This document shows positions 33,191 to 44,279 of a DNA stretch of 64,000 nucleotides, one piece after another. Made by a program: the position numbers and the translations under genes. How positions within the stretch are numbered: position 1 is the first letter of the stretch; each line of letters begins with the position of its first letter. The stretch is from contig CANUEZ040000013.1 in assembly GCA_948099385.1 (NCBI GenBank), forward strand, positions 771,001-835,000. The letters run 5' to 3'. The DNA comes from Fasciola hepatica. Lineage: Eukaryota; Platyhelminthes; Trematoda; Plagiorchiida; Fasciolidae. The notes below the pieces were generated by a model. That model searched no databases, was not told where the DNA came from, and worked only from the letters and a program-made list of their open reading frames with translations.

Positions 33191-35013
33191 CTATACCTCC
33201 CCGTAGTTATTTCACTAGATTTTTAGGTTTTTACTCTGTCGACAGAAATTCTTCCCGTCATCCATTAGGTTTTCTAATAACTTCCCATGGTCCTCCTGTT
33301 TCGTGGAGATTCTCAGAAGTGGCACCTCATTACCTGCATGACTGCTCACCTCAGTGTTCCGCACCATGGACCTGTGTTTGCCCCTGGCTAGTTTCCTAGT
33401 CCGCTTTAATTCCAATCTTTGGTTCACCCTACCTTCAAACAGCCCGTCTTCGGCTTTACCTTCCACTCGATGGTCTCCCCCATGATTTTCTTCCCCCCGA
33501 CCTGGGCACCTGTTTTCGGGATGCGTTTATGAGTCTGTATTACTGGTTCTCACACGTCCGACCACTCCTAATACGCCTGAACCAGTTTGAGTTATTGTGA
33601 ATTGGCAATCCACGCAGGACCAGTTCAGGTACTAATGCTTCACGCCAACCTTGTATGCTTTCTTAGCAGTTCTTCTCTATGTCCTATGGTGCGACCGTTT
33701 GCTGGCTTCACGAAGAATCCCTCCATCATCTACGCTCTGCTTGCGGTTCGTATTTCCGCATGACGCCTGAATTTTTATTCGGCCATCTTTATCCCTACCA
33801 GTCTTCTTTGCAACTGCAGGCGTCCTTTCAATTTAGGGCGACAAACAACTCTGGGTTAACCAAGGTTTATGAAACGTTGTGCACCACAATGGAGGCAAAT
33901 AATCTGGTATGGAATACGAACAAATATTCCGAAGGCTAAACATCTACAGTAAAAGAGAGGAGTAAATTATGCTACTAAAAACAACAATGATTGAGACAAC
34001 CTGAGCTCCACTGCAAGCTGGTTTCCGTTATTCCGATGATCGGACTTTAAACTGCGGCCCGGAGCTTTTCCGAGGCTTAGAGGCAGTTTCCGTTGTACTT
34101 TCTCCCAATTTAATTCTTCCGCAGATGAAGTCTCCACACAGCCTCACTTCACAGTGCTTACTCTTTTTGCCGTCGACGTGATGTCCTTTCTTTATGCCTG
34201 GCTGTTCGCCTCCTATATTCCTCTAGAGTTGGTGTGCTTTTTTCTTCTACCTGCCTTCTTTTCATTTACAAATGAGTCTACGATATTCAACCCATTAGCA
34301 AAGCAACTTCCCATAAGTTTGTATCTGCTCTCAATTTTTTCGGAAGCTGCTGAATCACACCCCTTTCGCAAACCATTCGGATTCAGAGTTGCAATGTCAT
34401 GTTCGAGTGTGGCTGCATAACACGAAGTCTTGGAAATGCTTTGGGCCGAACCGGGATTGCACAGAAAAACTCCGTAGAATTTAAGATTGCGAAGCATCTG
34501 GGATCGGAGGGGCCGGACAGTGCTGTCTGAGCGTGCAAAAGTCATAGCACATTGTTCCGGTTATTATATGCTTTTTATTACACGACACTGTCGAATCGAG
34601 TAGCAAGAAAAAACGTGCGATAATTTTGGGATACTCGCTACAACAATTACGATCAGGCCATTTATGTACTTATTACTGGACCAACACAAAAGCCTTGGTT
34701 TCTGGCTGTGCATTAGTCTCTCGTTCCCCTTTCACCAAGAGAAAGCTAGTGAAGCCGCCTTCTTGTTTCTCGGCCTTGATAGGCGAACTTTTCCGATGAT
34801 CTCCAAGGAGGACTCCCCCCTTCCATAGGGAACCCATATTCAACCTCTTTTGAAATAAAATTGTCGGATAGTACACACTGGTCTCGTCAGCGATCGAATA
34901 CCTGGGAGAGGATTCGACGGAAAGCGACGAAAATTGTATATAGCATACCTTTTACCCCCTACCCAGTCAGTCTTATACCACCTGATCTCTACCCTCTTGA
35001 ATAACATCGTATT
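33191..35013. other. Unassigned stretch, possible extension of copy C6 5' region
   Basis: Minus-strand frames at 33215-33466 and 34213-34545 are Lys/Arg/Ser-rich and share orientation with copy C6, but no motif supports a call. No splice chain is evident. Confidence 0.35.
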
Positions 35014-35364
35014 ATGGATGACCTACTCCTGATGTATGACCTATTCTTAACGGGCCTAGCAGATCAGTTTTTTACTCTTCTGAGCTTGGAGACCCTGCGA
35101 GGACACACGAGAAATCCCTTCAAACCCGGTCCACGTACCTTCGTAGGGCAACATTTCTTCTCATCCCAGATAATACCTCTATGGAATAGCCTTCCACAGG
35201 AGGTAGTGAACGCCCCCCCAAAAGGGGCATTTAAGTGCTCGACTAGACAACTTGTAAGGACTAATGCCTTTTCCAGCCAATTCTTCGATCGCCTTCGGGT
35301 AGACCATTCTCCCCCATATTTTGTCGTCTCGTTTTCAGTCGTATATACTTGTACTCATTTATAA
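35014..35364 (+). pseudogene. CR1-like RT C-terminal fragment (copy C7)
   Basis: The plus-strand frame has LETLRGHTRNPFKPGPRT, then HFFSSQIIPLWNSLPQEVVN and AFKCSTRQL. This is the same block as KYFSNRVVPYWNKLPEEVIN at 16790-17115. Only this terminal domain is present, so it is a solo 5'-truncated copy; a CT-rich stretch follows as its likely 3' UTR. Confidence 0.78.
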
Positions 35365-36049
35365 TTAGATCCATTCTCCTCTCGCTTGAGAATGTATATG
35401 TTAATTTCTCTTCTGTGTAAATTTTTAAGCAGCGAAACTAGCGATGTACTGTTGTACCCAAATTCGTATAGTCGGGCTCATTTACTGAGTGGAAGACTTT
35501 CATTTCTATTCCAAAGTCGCCGTTACAAAAATGGTTGCCGCCTTGTTTTCGAGTTTTGCCACTCCAGCTAGGTGGTGGTGGAGGAAGAAGACACACACAA
35601 GAACCGCGAGCATTTGGGCTTTAACCTAGCACCCATGAACTAATTCAAGACTTCTGTGCACAGGCCAGCCAGTGAAATATTGCCAACATGACAGCTCAAG
35701 AGCTCATTTATTCAATAACTTTTGCTTACCATTAGTAGTGTGAAGACTGTGGGGAAGCCTGAGCAGAGTCTAAGTAAAATGGGTTTTTATGGCGTTCCAT
35801 TGACAAGTGTTTTGATGTGGTATTTAAGTGGTACTACCAAGTGTTATTTACGTATAATTTAAGGGGTACCTACAAGTGGTATTTGATCAATGTTATTGGA
35901 GTCACTGAGCACATGATATACCTCTTTTTGAAGTGATAAAAACGTGTTTCTAATGTTTTGCCACCTTTGGTGCTAGCTGGCTATGCTTTGAAGAGAACAG
36001 GCTCAGTGCAGTGAGCTTATCTCCATATGGCTCGATCCTCAACGGCGGT
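35365..36049. other. Non-coding stretch
   Basis: No gene seen. A minor tandem, GTGGTATTTAAGTGG-type, occurs at about 35816-35885 (GTGGTATTTAAG, then AAGTGGTATTTGAT). Confidence 0.4.
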
Positions 36050-37457
36050 GGTGGTGGCCAGGGCCATTCAGGCCTCCAGGATTCTTTAACTGGTATGCAC
36101 AGAGATCAGCACCCTCCACTGCGAATTTGGTAAGTTCTTCCATTTTTGTTGCCCAAAGCGGTTGATCCCTTCATTTTGGCTGAAAAACAAGGGTACTTGG
36201 TTCATTTCCGTTTGCAAGGGACGAAAGTGGTCGAGACCAACTGTACTTACAGGTGGTTGTGTTATCGGCGAGCTTCCTTGGCTCCCAGAACCGCACTCTG
36301 ACCGTTTTGTCTGGAAGGCGGAAGTTGGGAGGCAGTATCACCTTCAAGGACATTAGCTCAGGGGCAAAAATACCGGCAGACAGGCAGACTAAGGCTCTCT
36401 TCTCACCTTCCGGGCAAGAGGCAATAATGAATTTAGCTATCCTTTACAGTTATCGCCCTCAGATCGTAGGCAGGGACACAGGACAGCCGAAAAGCCTCGG
36501 GTGAATTACAATTTTTCCCTAACCACTAGTATTTTGCTTCTGTGACTAACCCGTTCCACTTTGCATCCAACATCCTTCTGAAGTGCCCCACACTCTGCAC
36601 GCTAACTATTCCTTCATTTGTTCTATTTCACCCGCCTATCAATTTATTTATGAGGAATTTCGCTCGCATATTCGGCCTGGAGATTGGCTTTGCCGCATCT
36701 TTTTCCAGAAATATGTCGAAGTCTGCTAACAGGGTTCTAAGGGCGGCCTATAATATTCCACGTACATAGGCACAAACCTTTCCATCGTTCTGCACCGGAA
36801 GGAGCTTGCTCGTTGACCTGTGAGCAGCCTGTTTGCGCTGCTCAGCGCACTTAAAGTCTGCCGTCATTTTGACACCCAAGTCTATTGTCGGCCATGTCGC
36901 CTCAACTGTGAATGGTCCATTAGCCCCCATCACAATCACTCATACTAAAGCTCTGGTAAGTAGGTGACTCTTGCTTTTGTTTAAGGGCATATCCCATTCT
37001 TTCACCCAGCTAGTTACCTGCAAGGTTCCCTTGCCAATTCATCAGAACATCGTGATCCCACTAATTCCACATCCTCTGCGAAAACGGAACTTGGTAGCGA
37101 TAAATCTTTCGTCAAACCATTTGTGTAGTGAGGAAAGAGTAGTGGGCCTAATACTGACTTCTGAGGTACTCTGATGGTTTCTCTGTTGCTTTTTACCCGC
37201 AGGTTCCTACAATAACGTGAAACCTGTTGGTCAGAAAGGCTGATACCCCCTGAGAGGTTGCCCTTCCATCCCCAAATCTCCATTTTCTTCATCAGCATTG
37301 TACGATTGACTGAGCCAAAAGCCCTGCTAAAGTCTCGGTAGAAAACGTAGACCTTCTCACCCTCATTCAGATGAGTAGAGGCTTCATCTAAGAATATCAA
37401 TGGGTTGGTGGGACAATATTTGCTCTTTAGAAACCCATGCCTTACCCTACAGGGCAA
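36050..37457 (-). pseudogene. CR1-like RT copy C8, 5'-truncated, inactive
   Basis: The palm frame (37014-37457) has RHGFLKSKYCPTNPLIFLDE, VFYRDFSRAFGSVNRTML (catalytic Asp changed to Gly), VPQKSVLGPLLFPHYTNGL and SVFAEDVELVG (FADD changed to FAED). The thumb follows at 36748-36939 (TIDLGVKMTADFKCAEQRKQ) and badly decayed C-terminal sequence at 36170-36740. The 3' end at 36050-36160 matches the CR1-like 3' UTR seen at 14.3 kb (GGCCA-GGCCATTC, TCCAGGATTCTTT, TGGTATGCACA). Both catalytic boxes are mutated. Confidence 0.78.
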
Positions 37458-37723
37458 TCCTTGGCCCGGTAGTTGTTACATATTTTCCCCTGTCAGCAGC
37501 TGTAGACTTTTGAAAAGGAGGTATCCAAGGCTTACAGGGCTGTATTGTCCCTGTTATTACCGGGGTCTCTCCTTGTAGATAGCCAGGTCACTAGACGTGC
37601 TGTTATTGGTATAGTTTCCACTGATGTATCTAGGGAAATAGCTCACAAACAGCTTTGCAAGTCATTTCCATTAGCTAAAATAAATCGGGTTTTTTTCTGA
37701 ACAATAAAATCTGAGGTCAGCAT
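37458..37723. other. Short stretch upstream of copy C8
   Basis: The minus strand still shows a shadow of RT (an NYR-like block near 37540-37570), so this is probably decayed RT fingers of copy C8. Confidence 0.35.
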
Positions 37724-38456
37724 TTGACTTACGAATCCACTGCTATCAGAGTTCTTTCAGATATCATGCTTAGATCGACTTCTAATCGCCTCATTCACCG
37801 AGTGGCAAATCGAACTCCACCTACAAGCACTAAAAGCTCCCGACTTTCTACCTCTTCAGTGCTTTCTTCAGTACCATTGGTCGATATACATAGTAAAGTC
37901 AGTAACAAATATAATGCGCTTCAGCAAAACCTATCTTCCTTAGAGAAACAGTTACGATCCACGGATGATGCGTTAACCATGCTGCTGCCACTAGTATATA
38001 TTGTTGATCCTTTAAAACTTCCGAACACTGAAAGCCTCCAATCAGCCAGCCACTTCCTGGACTCAGTTGCATCTGAAGTCGATAGGAGGATAAAAAAATT
38101 CTAAAAATGCCGTAGGTTTTAATGTACCAGATCGTTTGCCCCTTTCCTCTGTCAAACAGTCATTGCTCATGGCATGTGGTATGTCACACCACGACTGCTA
38201 CTGCAAAAGACTCAGAAAACGGTCACATCGAAACATGTGCCTGCTACTGTTTCAATTTCTAGAAGAGAGCACTGTCGTGGAATTCGTTAGAAAGAGAGAG
38301 TCCATCGCAAAGTCAACTTTACTTAAAAATACAAAAATTGTTCCTGACAAAACCCTCTGCAGAGGGAGGTCCTTGGATCAAATGCCGGCAATCAAGTACT
38401 CCCGCCACCCTGTGACCCAGTGCCACCAAAATCCCCTGAGATGCTTTCCACCGTAA
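37724..38456 (+). pseudogene. LINE ORF1-like protein: coiled coil then RRM-like segment
   Basis: The frame 37724-38104 ends in a heptad-patterned stretch (VSNKYNALQQNLSSLEKQL), typical of the coiled coil of ORF1 RNA chaperones. A stop at 38102-38104 and a frame change follow. The next frame begins near 38107 with NAVGFNVPDRLPLSSVKQSL, goes on to CKRLRKRSHRNMCLLLFQF, then EFVRKRESIAK and NTKIVPDKT. That beta-alpha-beta-like layout resembles the RRM-like domain of non-LTR ORF1 proteins. ORF1p binds its element's RNA. No endonuclease follows in the right place, so its partner ORF is missing or displaced. The RRM assignment is inference from pattern. Confidence 0.55.
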
Positions 38457-39605
38457 ACAACTCGTTACCACTCCCGCTAACCAGTGCACTAGCGCAAAAT
38501 GTGGACCTAGATTCGTCCCGTTCACCTCCAACACCTCAACGTCCCTCAAAAAGGCTGCACGTTGCACTCCAGTCTCCACTACTGTCTACCCGCAGCCGAG
38601 CAATACAACTTCCCCTCTCTGCCAGCAGCCTTTCACGCTCTGGTCTGTCTGCCAAACGAGCCAACAAACCGCCAGATTCCAGCGCCTCACCTCGCACTGA
38701 CCAGCCAACTGCTACGTTGTCTCCTAGTGTCTCGGCCACGAAGCCACCCTCGTCACCTGTTGCTCCCAGTGGCCAAGACCTCCTCTGCACTGACATCGTC
38801 ACGCTCCCATCTTTAATCGACAGTCGACGTAAAACCTCTCGCGCTCCAGCTAACCGGCCTATTACCCACCCACGTCCTCCACCACGGACGTACATACGTA
38901 ATCTCGTCACTCACCCTGACATTAGCCCACCAGCGCATTTATTTGGTCCCCCGGAGACCCGCGTACCCAACTGCTACATCCCACACCCACAAAATCAGAC
39001 GCCGCCGTCATCAAGTCCACAGAGGCAGTACTATATCAAAATTTTTTTACTTAATGTGCCGCCTCCCGCGTTAGCTCTACCACACTCAAGCCATGCCGTT
39101 ACCAGCATGGTTGCCAACGGGCACCACAACATGTGGCCCGCCCCCGACCATTTTCTGCCTCATAGTGTGCCCCGTCTGACCCCTCCGTAACTTCAACATC
39201 CTCTGCTCCCTCACCACCCAACATCGTCGTATTCTACTCTGACCCCACTGCACACTATGCCAATTGACCCTTCATGCCAACGCCTCTTTCATCAGCAGCC
39301 CTTTCGCTACTGCTCCACCCCCTCACACTCTCTCCGTGGAGCCTTGTGAGATGTCAGCCGCTTCACCAAACTCTATCCAAAACATCATACCTGTCTCATC
39401 CAAATTCCACGTGTTCGGCCTTTCACCATTCTCCTCACAAGGCCTCTATCAAAACCATGGCTGCCCCTCTCCTACTGCTCTCGGCCCTCATACTGACCCC
39501 GTAGCATCTTCGTTAACTCTCCCCCGAATTATACGTGTTTTGCCTCAAAGGTCCCACCTAGAGTCACCATACCCCCTCCAGATCTATTATCCCGAGTTAC
39601 AATAA
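38420..39605 (+). pseudogene. Pro/Ser-rich open region downstream of the ORF1-like segment
   Basis: A 256-codon frame (38420-39190) and another at 39264-39605 are extremely rich in Pro, Ser and Thr (for example SRSPPTPQRPSKRL) and carry no domain. They follow the RRM-like segment without a gap, so they may be the disordered tail of the same ORF1 product, or non-coding CT-rich sequence open by composition. The opposite strand is also open at 38536-38910, which argues for composition. Confidence 0.35.
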
Positions 39606-39619
39606 CACCTCAGCATCCA

Positions 39620-40551
39620 GTGTTAATCTCTACTGAACGTCATGAGTGTTCGGCCCAATGTACAATCTGCGGCGATGAGGATAGAGCAGTCCAAATAGAA
39701 GAAGTAGCTCATTTCCAGTCCTCCTGCATGGGTGACCTACCTGTTGATCACGGCCCTGCCACGCACACTCTGGCTACCAAATCCACTGCAGACTCGAAGC
39801 TTTCCACGGAAATGCTTTCCATAGCAATATTCAACTCCCGTTCCAGGAGCCTGGGAAGGCCAGCACATATCTGCAGTGACAGTGGCGTAAGTTTTTAGAG
39901 GGCCGTGAGAGATTTGAGGGAAGAAATCCATGGATGAAATCAGAGGCAGATTAGCCACCACTCTACGTCTAAGGGTAACCAGTAGTAATTCAACCCTCCG
40001 GGCGAGAGTCACGGAGGTGTTTGAAAGAAAATCATTTGGTCGGTGCGAAACGTCCACCACGGAATACGCAAGAAACAAAGCTTAGCTGACCATTCTCTTA
40101 GCAAGTTCCTGATCGAGGCAGGAATAATTCGGAATGAGAGACCTGTAGTGCCTGCGCCCTCAGAGGGCCGAGATGTAAATACGCTGACTCCCAACCACTT
40201 ACTGCTGACTGGTGGGCAGACTTCAGACATCTTCGACAACTCGCTTTTGCAGAAGCCTAAGCTTGGGAAGGAGCAGGTCAATATTTTGTTAAGGACTTTC
40301 TGATGCAGCTAGACAGGAGACTATGTTGACGTTCTACAGACACAGTACCGCTGGGTACGTACGAAACCGGGGTGGAAAGTGGGCGGTCTTCTTTCATAAC
40401 CTCGCTTGATACACCAAGGGGTAGCTGGCCGCCGAGCAAGGTCAATGAATGCGAGGTCAGCGGGGACAGCCTGGTGCACACGATTCAAATGAAGACGCAA
40501 AAGTGCTTCCTACAGAGAGACGTAATAAAGGCTTGTTGTTCAAAGATAGAG
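39620..40551 (+). pseudogene. BEL/Pao-type LTR retrotransposon integrase remnant
   Basis: Plus-strand pieces follow integrase order. First comes a Cys-containing segment with MGDLPVDH (39620-39750). Next are RPAHICSDSGVSF and, after a stop, RAVRDLREEIHG at 39850-39945, resembling the second catalytic-Asp segment of the integrase core. NVHHGIRKKQSLADHSLSKF and LTPNHLLLTGG follow at 40043-40225; the last is a hallmark of BEL/Pao integrases. Finally DTPRGSWPPSKVNE (40410-40450) is the C-terminal RGxWP box, in a shifted frame. At least two stops and three frame changes are present. Integrase inserts the element's DNA copy. No RT, gag or LTR was identified nearby. Confidence 0.72.
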
Positions 40552-41200
40552 TAATTAGATAAGGAAGCCATGACTGATCCAGTATAAAATGACCATCTGG
40601 AGAGCCAACTTGGTGAGCGGTGTGAAGAAATATTGGAATTGGGCAAGGAAATTCAGCGAGCCGCATCTAGAAACTCTATAAAACTGGTTTGATCTGTTTC
40701 CCGGGCCTCTTCCATGATTATGATCTGTATTTACTAAACAGCTTGCCCTCTTTCATGCACTTTTAACACTGAATTCCACGCCTATCAACCCCCTGGCCTT
40801 CTCATCTGGATTGGTTACATGGTGGGGCACGAACATTTAAACATAATTACCCTACCACCCAAGCTGCCTTATCTATGTGAGTGACTGAACTTAAGCTTCT
40901 GTCAATGACCTTGCCCTTTCTCCCACAACCATGCTGCTCCGCTTACTCTTCACCCATGCTTATATGTATATTTCCTGAAATCTTTAATTCCTTTCCGTCC
41001 GTTCACCGGCCAAAGTTTCCCCATAAAAGGAGACCTACTTGGTAAACCACTTGACTCTCTCCTGCATTACTATCCTCAGCGTTTCCCGCTTACCTACCCT
41101 TTTGATCGACACCACTAACTTACCTTCGGCAAAATCTTTGTTTGTGAGAACGTCAGAGAGCTTAATATAGAAATGATATTCTGAAAACTGGTAAAACAAG
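40552..41200. other. Non-coding stretch
   Basis: No coding or repeat signal recognised. It might include LTR sequence of the BEL/Pao remnant, but I could not define boundaries. Confidence 0.4.
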
Positions 41201-44200
41201 TTATGAGGTCTTTGTAGAGCAGATATATGTTAGTAAACATAGTGGTAATTTTGTTATTTTATTTTGCGGAAAAATCCACGGATATCCTTGCAATCTTTGA
41301 AGGCACGTGTTAGAGATTTCTAGCCCAAAGTTGGACCAGCATTCGCCCGGCCGCCTGAGATTCTGGAATCTTTCTCTTTGTCCGCAAACATGGAGCGAGA
41401 CACTCTTATAAACCAATCTCTGAGGAACTCCTCTGGCTACTAGTGTTATCGGGGACTTGGCTCCTTCTACTTTGACTCAGAATCGATGGACGGCCAGGTA
41501 AGCTTTTACCCATCCAATCAGCCCGGCTTCTTTAGAGACAACCTGTGATTCAAGCCGTCACAAGCCTTATGGAATTTCAGGTAATAATATGCCGCCTTCT
41601 CTCCTCGTGGCTCCATCAAAATCGCCTAGCGGGCAGTATAGGCGGGCTCTGGCCCTTCAAAGGCCACGCTGTTCATCCACGATTATGTTACTCTCCTTTA
41701 GAAGCTCTGAAAAGGCACTTTGCAGTTCTCCTCCATCAACATTAGAACTACTGGTAGTAGGCTACCAGACGGTGTTGGTTTATCATCCGGCCTCTTAAGC
41801 CTGTCCTGCGGACTTGTACGACTTCTACGGTGTGTCACTTACTCGGTGGCACAACCTCCCCGAGACATATTTTGAACCGTGTGGCCAACGGCTAAGGTAG
41901 TGACCAGGCCCCCGCTCTGAGGACGGTTATGTGGATGCCATCTGGTCCCGAGGATTATCCCGTATCGAGTGCTCCTAATACCAACAGTAACTCGCCAGTT
42001 GATGTTTCGATTTCCCTCGTAGGAGAAGCCCCGAGCGACCTTCGGGTCGGTTACTGCTCTCCCTCATCTCTCCTGTGGAACTTCACGAAGTATTCCCTGA
42101 AAACTTTTACCTCCTAATCATCATTTCTAGCTCACGTACAGTCCTCCATTCTTCATCTTCCCACTTGTACTCTCATAACCGCTTTTTTCTTGAAGTAGGC
42201 AAGTAACACCTCTGGTAATTCCTGGCCTTCCCTACCATACTCATTTCACATGTCAGCCCACCTCTCATCATCCATTCACACGTTATCCATTTGCTCTCCA
42301 TTATTCGGTAGCTGCCTAAGCCCGAATTTCCCTGATTTCTTCCTCATGCTTGACGTTTCCACGTTGGTACTCTCGTCGCACCGCAACTCCATCAAAGAAC
42401 CAATCCTTGTCTTTGAACCCTGCGCCAGGGGACTGTTTCCCCAGTCAGCCTAAGTATATTATTTACCACGCAGGACAACATTTCGTTGCTTTTGCCATTT
42501 GCCTGGCAGTTTCGTGCCCCGGGCCGGGAACTGGAGCCTGGTGACCCTATAGTCGCCCCCTCCGAGCAGATCATTCAGTCTTTCCTCACGTACCTGTAAG
42601 TGAAGCCTAGTGGTAATCGGATACAGCAGCCATGCAGTGTGGCTATACTTCTGTCAAAAGTGCCGTACCAGGGTCATACTCAACTCAGCCTGGCAGTCAC
42701 TACCAAACGAGCCCGTTGGAGCCAAGGTCAAGTGTCATTTCATCTCGCGGTCGTTGAAGCATCTTGAGATCAGGAGCTTATCCGTGTCCCTGGTTGTTCT
42801 AACTGGGTCCTCCACCAGGTCTTCATCCTCCGAGGGGCCCGAAGAGGGGCTTCGGTAGACGAACGCCTGTGCCACCTGCCCTGTCCCGTTCGCTTTTACA
42901 CTAGAAGCGGACTATTGGATACTCTTTCAGTTGCGTACTCCACCACTGGCGTCAGCTACCCTTCCTTTCTGCTGCCCAGTTCGTCTTCTCTATGTGCGCA
43001 GGACCCTTTTGGGCAGGTAGGACCCACTCTCCCCCCGTCCCCCAGTCATGACCGTATTGATGGCTGCGCACTCTATACTCGGAGATTCCGCTCCCAGCTC
43101 ACCTCTTTTTCCCTAATACTGCATGCGTTACATAGCACCACTGATAATGCACCGCTGGCTGGCGCCCCATTTTCGCATTGGAGATTTACACCCGAGTGCT
43201 TCTTATGTTTTCGCTCCGACGTGTTCGCCTAAGTTTGATACAATGGCGGTCCTGCGCTTGAACACATTCGTGATCAGCAGGCGGTCCAGCTGATCCCACG
43301 AGAATATTGCTAACATGGGAAACATGTATTTCATTTGGCCCCCACTTGTCTGTCGGTGTGGGGCGTCTTACGGGGTACGACATGACTCTTTACGACTTCG
43401 GACAGATTTAACTGTGCAGGGCCCTGTGCACAACCAAAGGGGTCACGGGAAACGCCATATACGTTATCCCTGTTGGGCTAACTTCCTGAAATATAGCGGA
43501 GGGTGTGGGTATTCTGGTGTCTCTTCAAGTGGTATGAGTTTTTCATTGTCAAGTTAACTGGTTATACTGTTACGCCCCCTCTGGAGTTCCTGCTGCTTCG
43601 ACCTCTGCTGCGAGAGCCGCGTCGAAATACCAAAACTATCAAACTCCACGGAGGCCGGCTTCCATGTTCCAGTTCGCCAGCTTAAGGCCTATGTCTACCC
43701 AGTTGCAGTATCCTCCCAAAAAGTTCACCGGTTAGCACTCCAACCTGCAGCAGTACATCCATGCTCGGATTCCACAACCATGTTTTTCTGCCGGTTGGCT
43801 TGGTGAAACACCCAATCACCACTTTCCTGCTACGTCCTAGTGATACCTCAGTGCGATCCCGTGTTTCTCTGAGGGCATTCAATAGAGATGATGTTAGTAC
43901 CGTCAGTTGTTTCATCTACTTGGGTTATTCATGAATAGTGTCTGCTACTCTACCTATCTCGTTGAAACTTAAACTGAAGAGTCCTATGCGCGGCCGATTT
44001 TCCAGCTTTGCTTCTTCTGTAATATAATTGCTGGAGGATGTTAGACTTGCCACAGTCAGGAAGGAGGCTTCGTTGTTGCTGTAGCTGTCTTATCCAGGAA
44101 TAATACTGCCTTCTCTCCTTTTTGAGCATAAGCCATTGTTTGGAGTGGCTTGTTCGCCCACTTTCCCCCGGGGTTCGATGAAAGATTCGGAGCAAACTTT

Positions 44201-44210
44201 CTCTCACGTG
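41201..44210 (-). mobile_element. CR1-like LINE copy C9, heavily decayed
   Basis: Minus-strand fragments lie in order. NKPLQTMAYAQKGEKAVLFL is the endonuclease N-terminus (44080-44160). KVVIGCFTKPTGRK is the GDFN-box region altered to GCFT (43780-43830). RLLITNVFKR is near 43270. GPDGIHITVLRAGAW is the RT fingers (41890-41945). A frame reading LIGWVKAYLAVHRF with VKVEG lies near 41480. VARGVPQ and MFADKEKD are the VPQG and FADD boxes, the latter lost (41340-41440). Stops and frame changes interrupt almost every segment. It is the oldest long CR1-like copy here. Scattered open frames on either strand in this interval are not genes. Confidence 0.6.
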
Positions 44211-44279
44211 CTATGCACAACAAGCACTGATCTGTCCCGTCACTTTCTATAGCGCTTTCTGACATCATTGTATTTTCCC

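Noticed and set aside
38420..39190. 256-codon Pro/Ser-rich frame as an independent protein-coding gene
   Set aside because: The composition alone keeps it open, the opposite strand is open too, and there is no domain or start context. It is kept only as a possible ORF1 tail.
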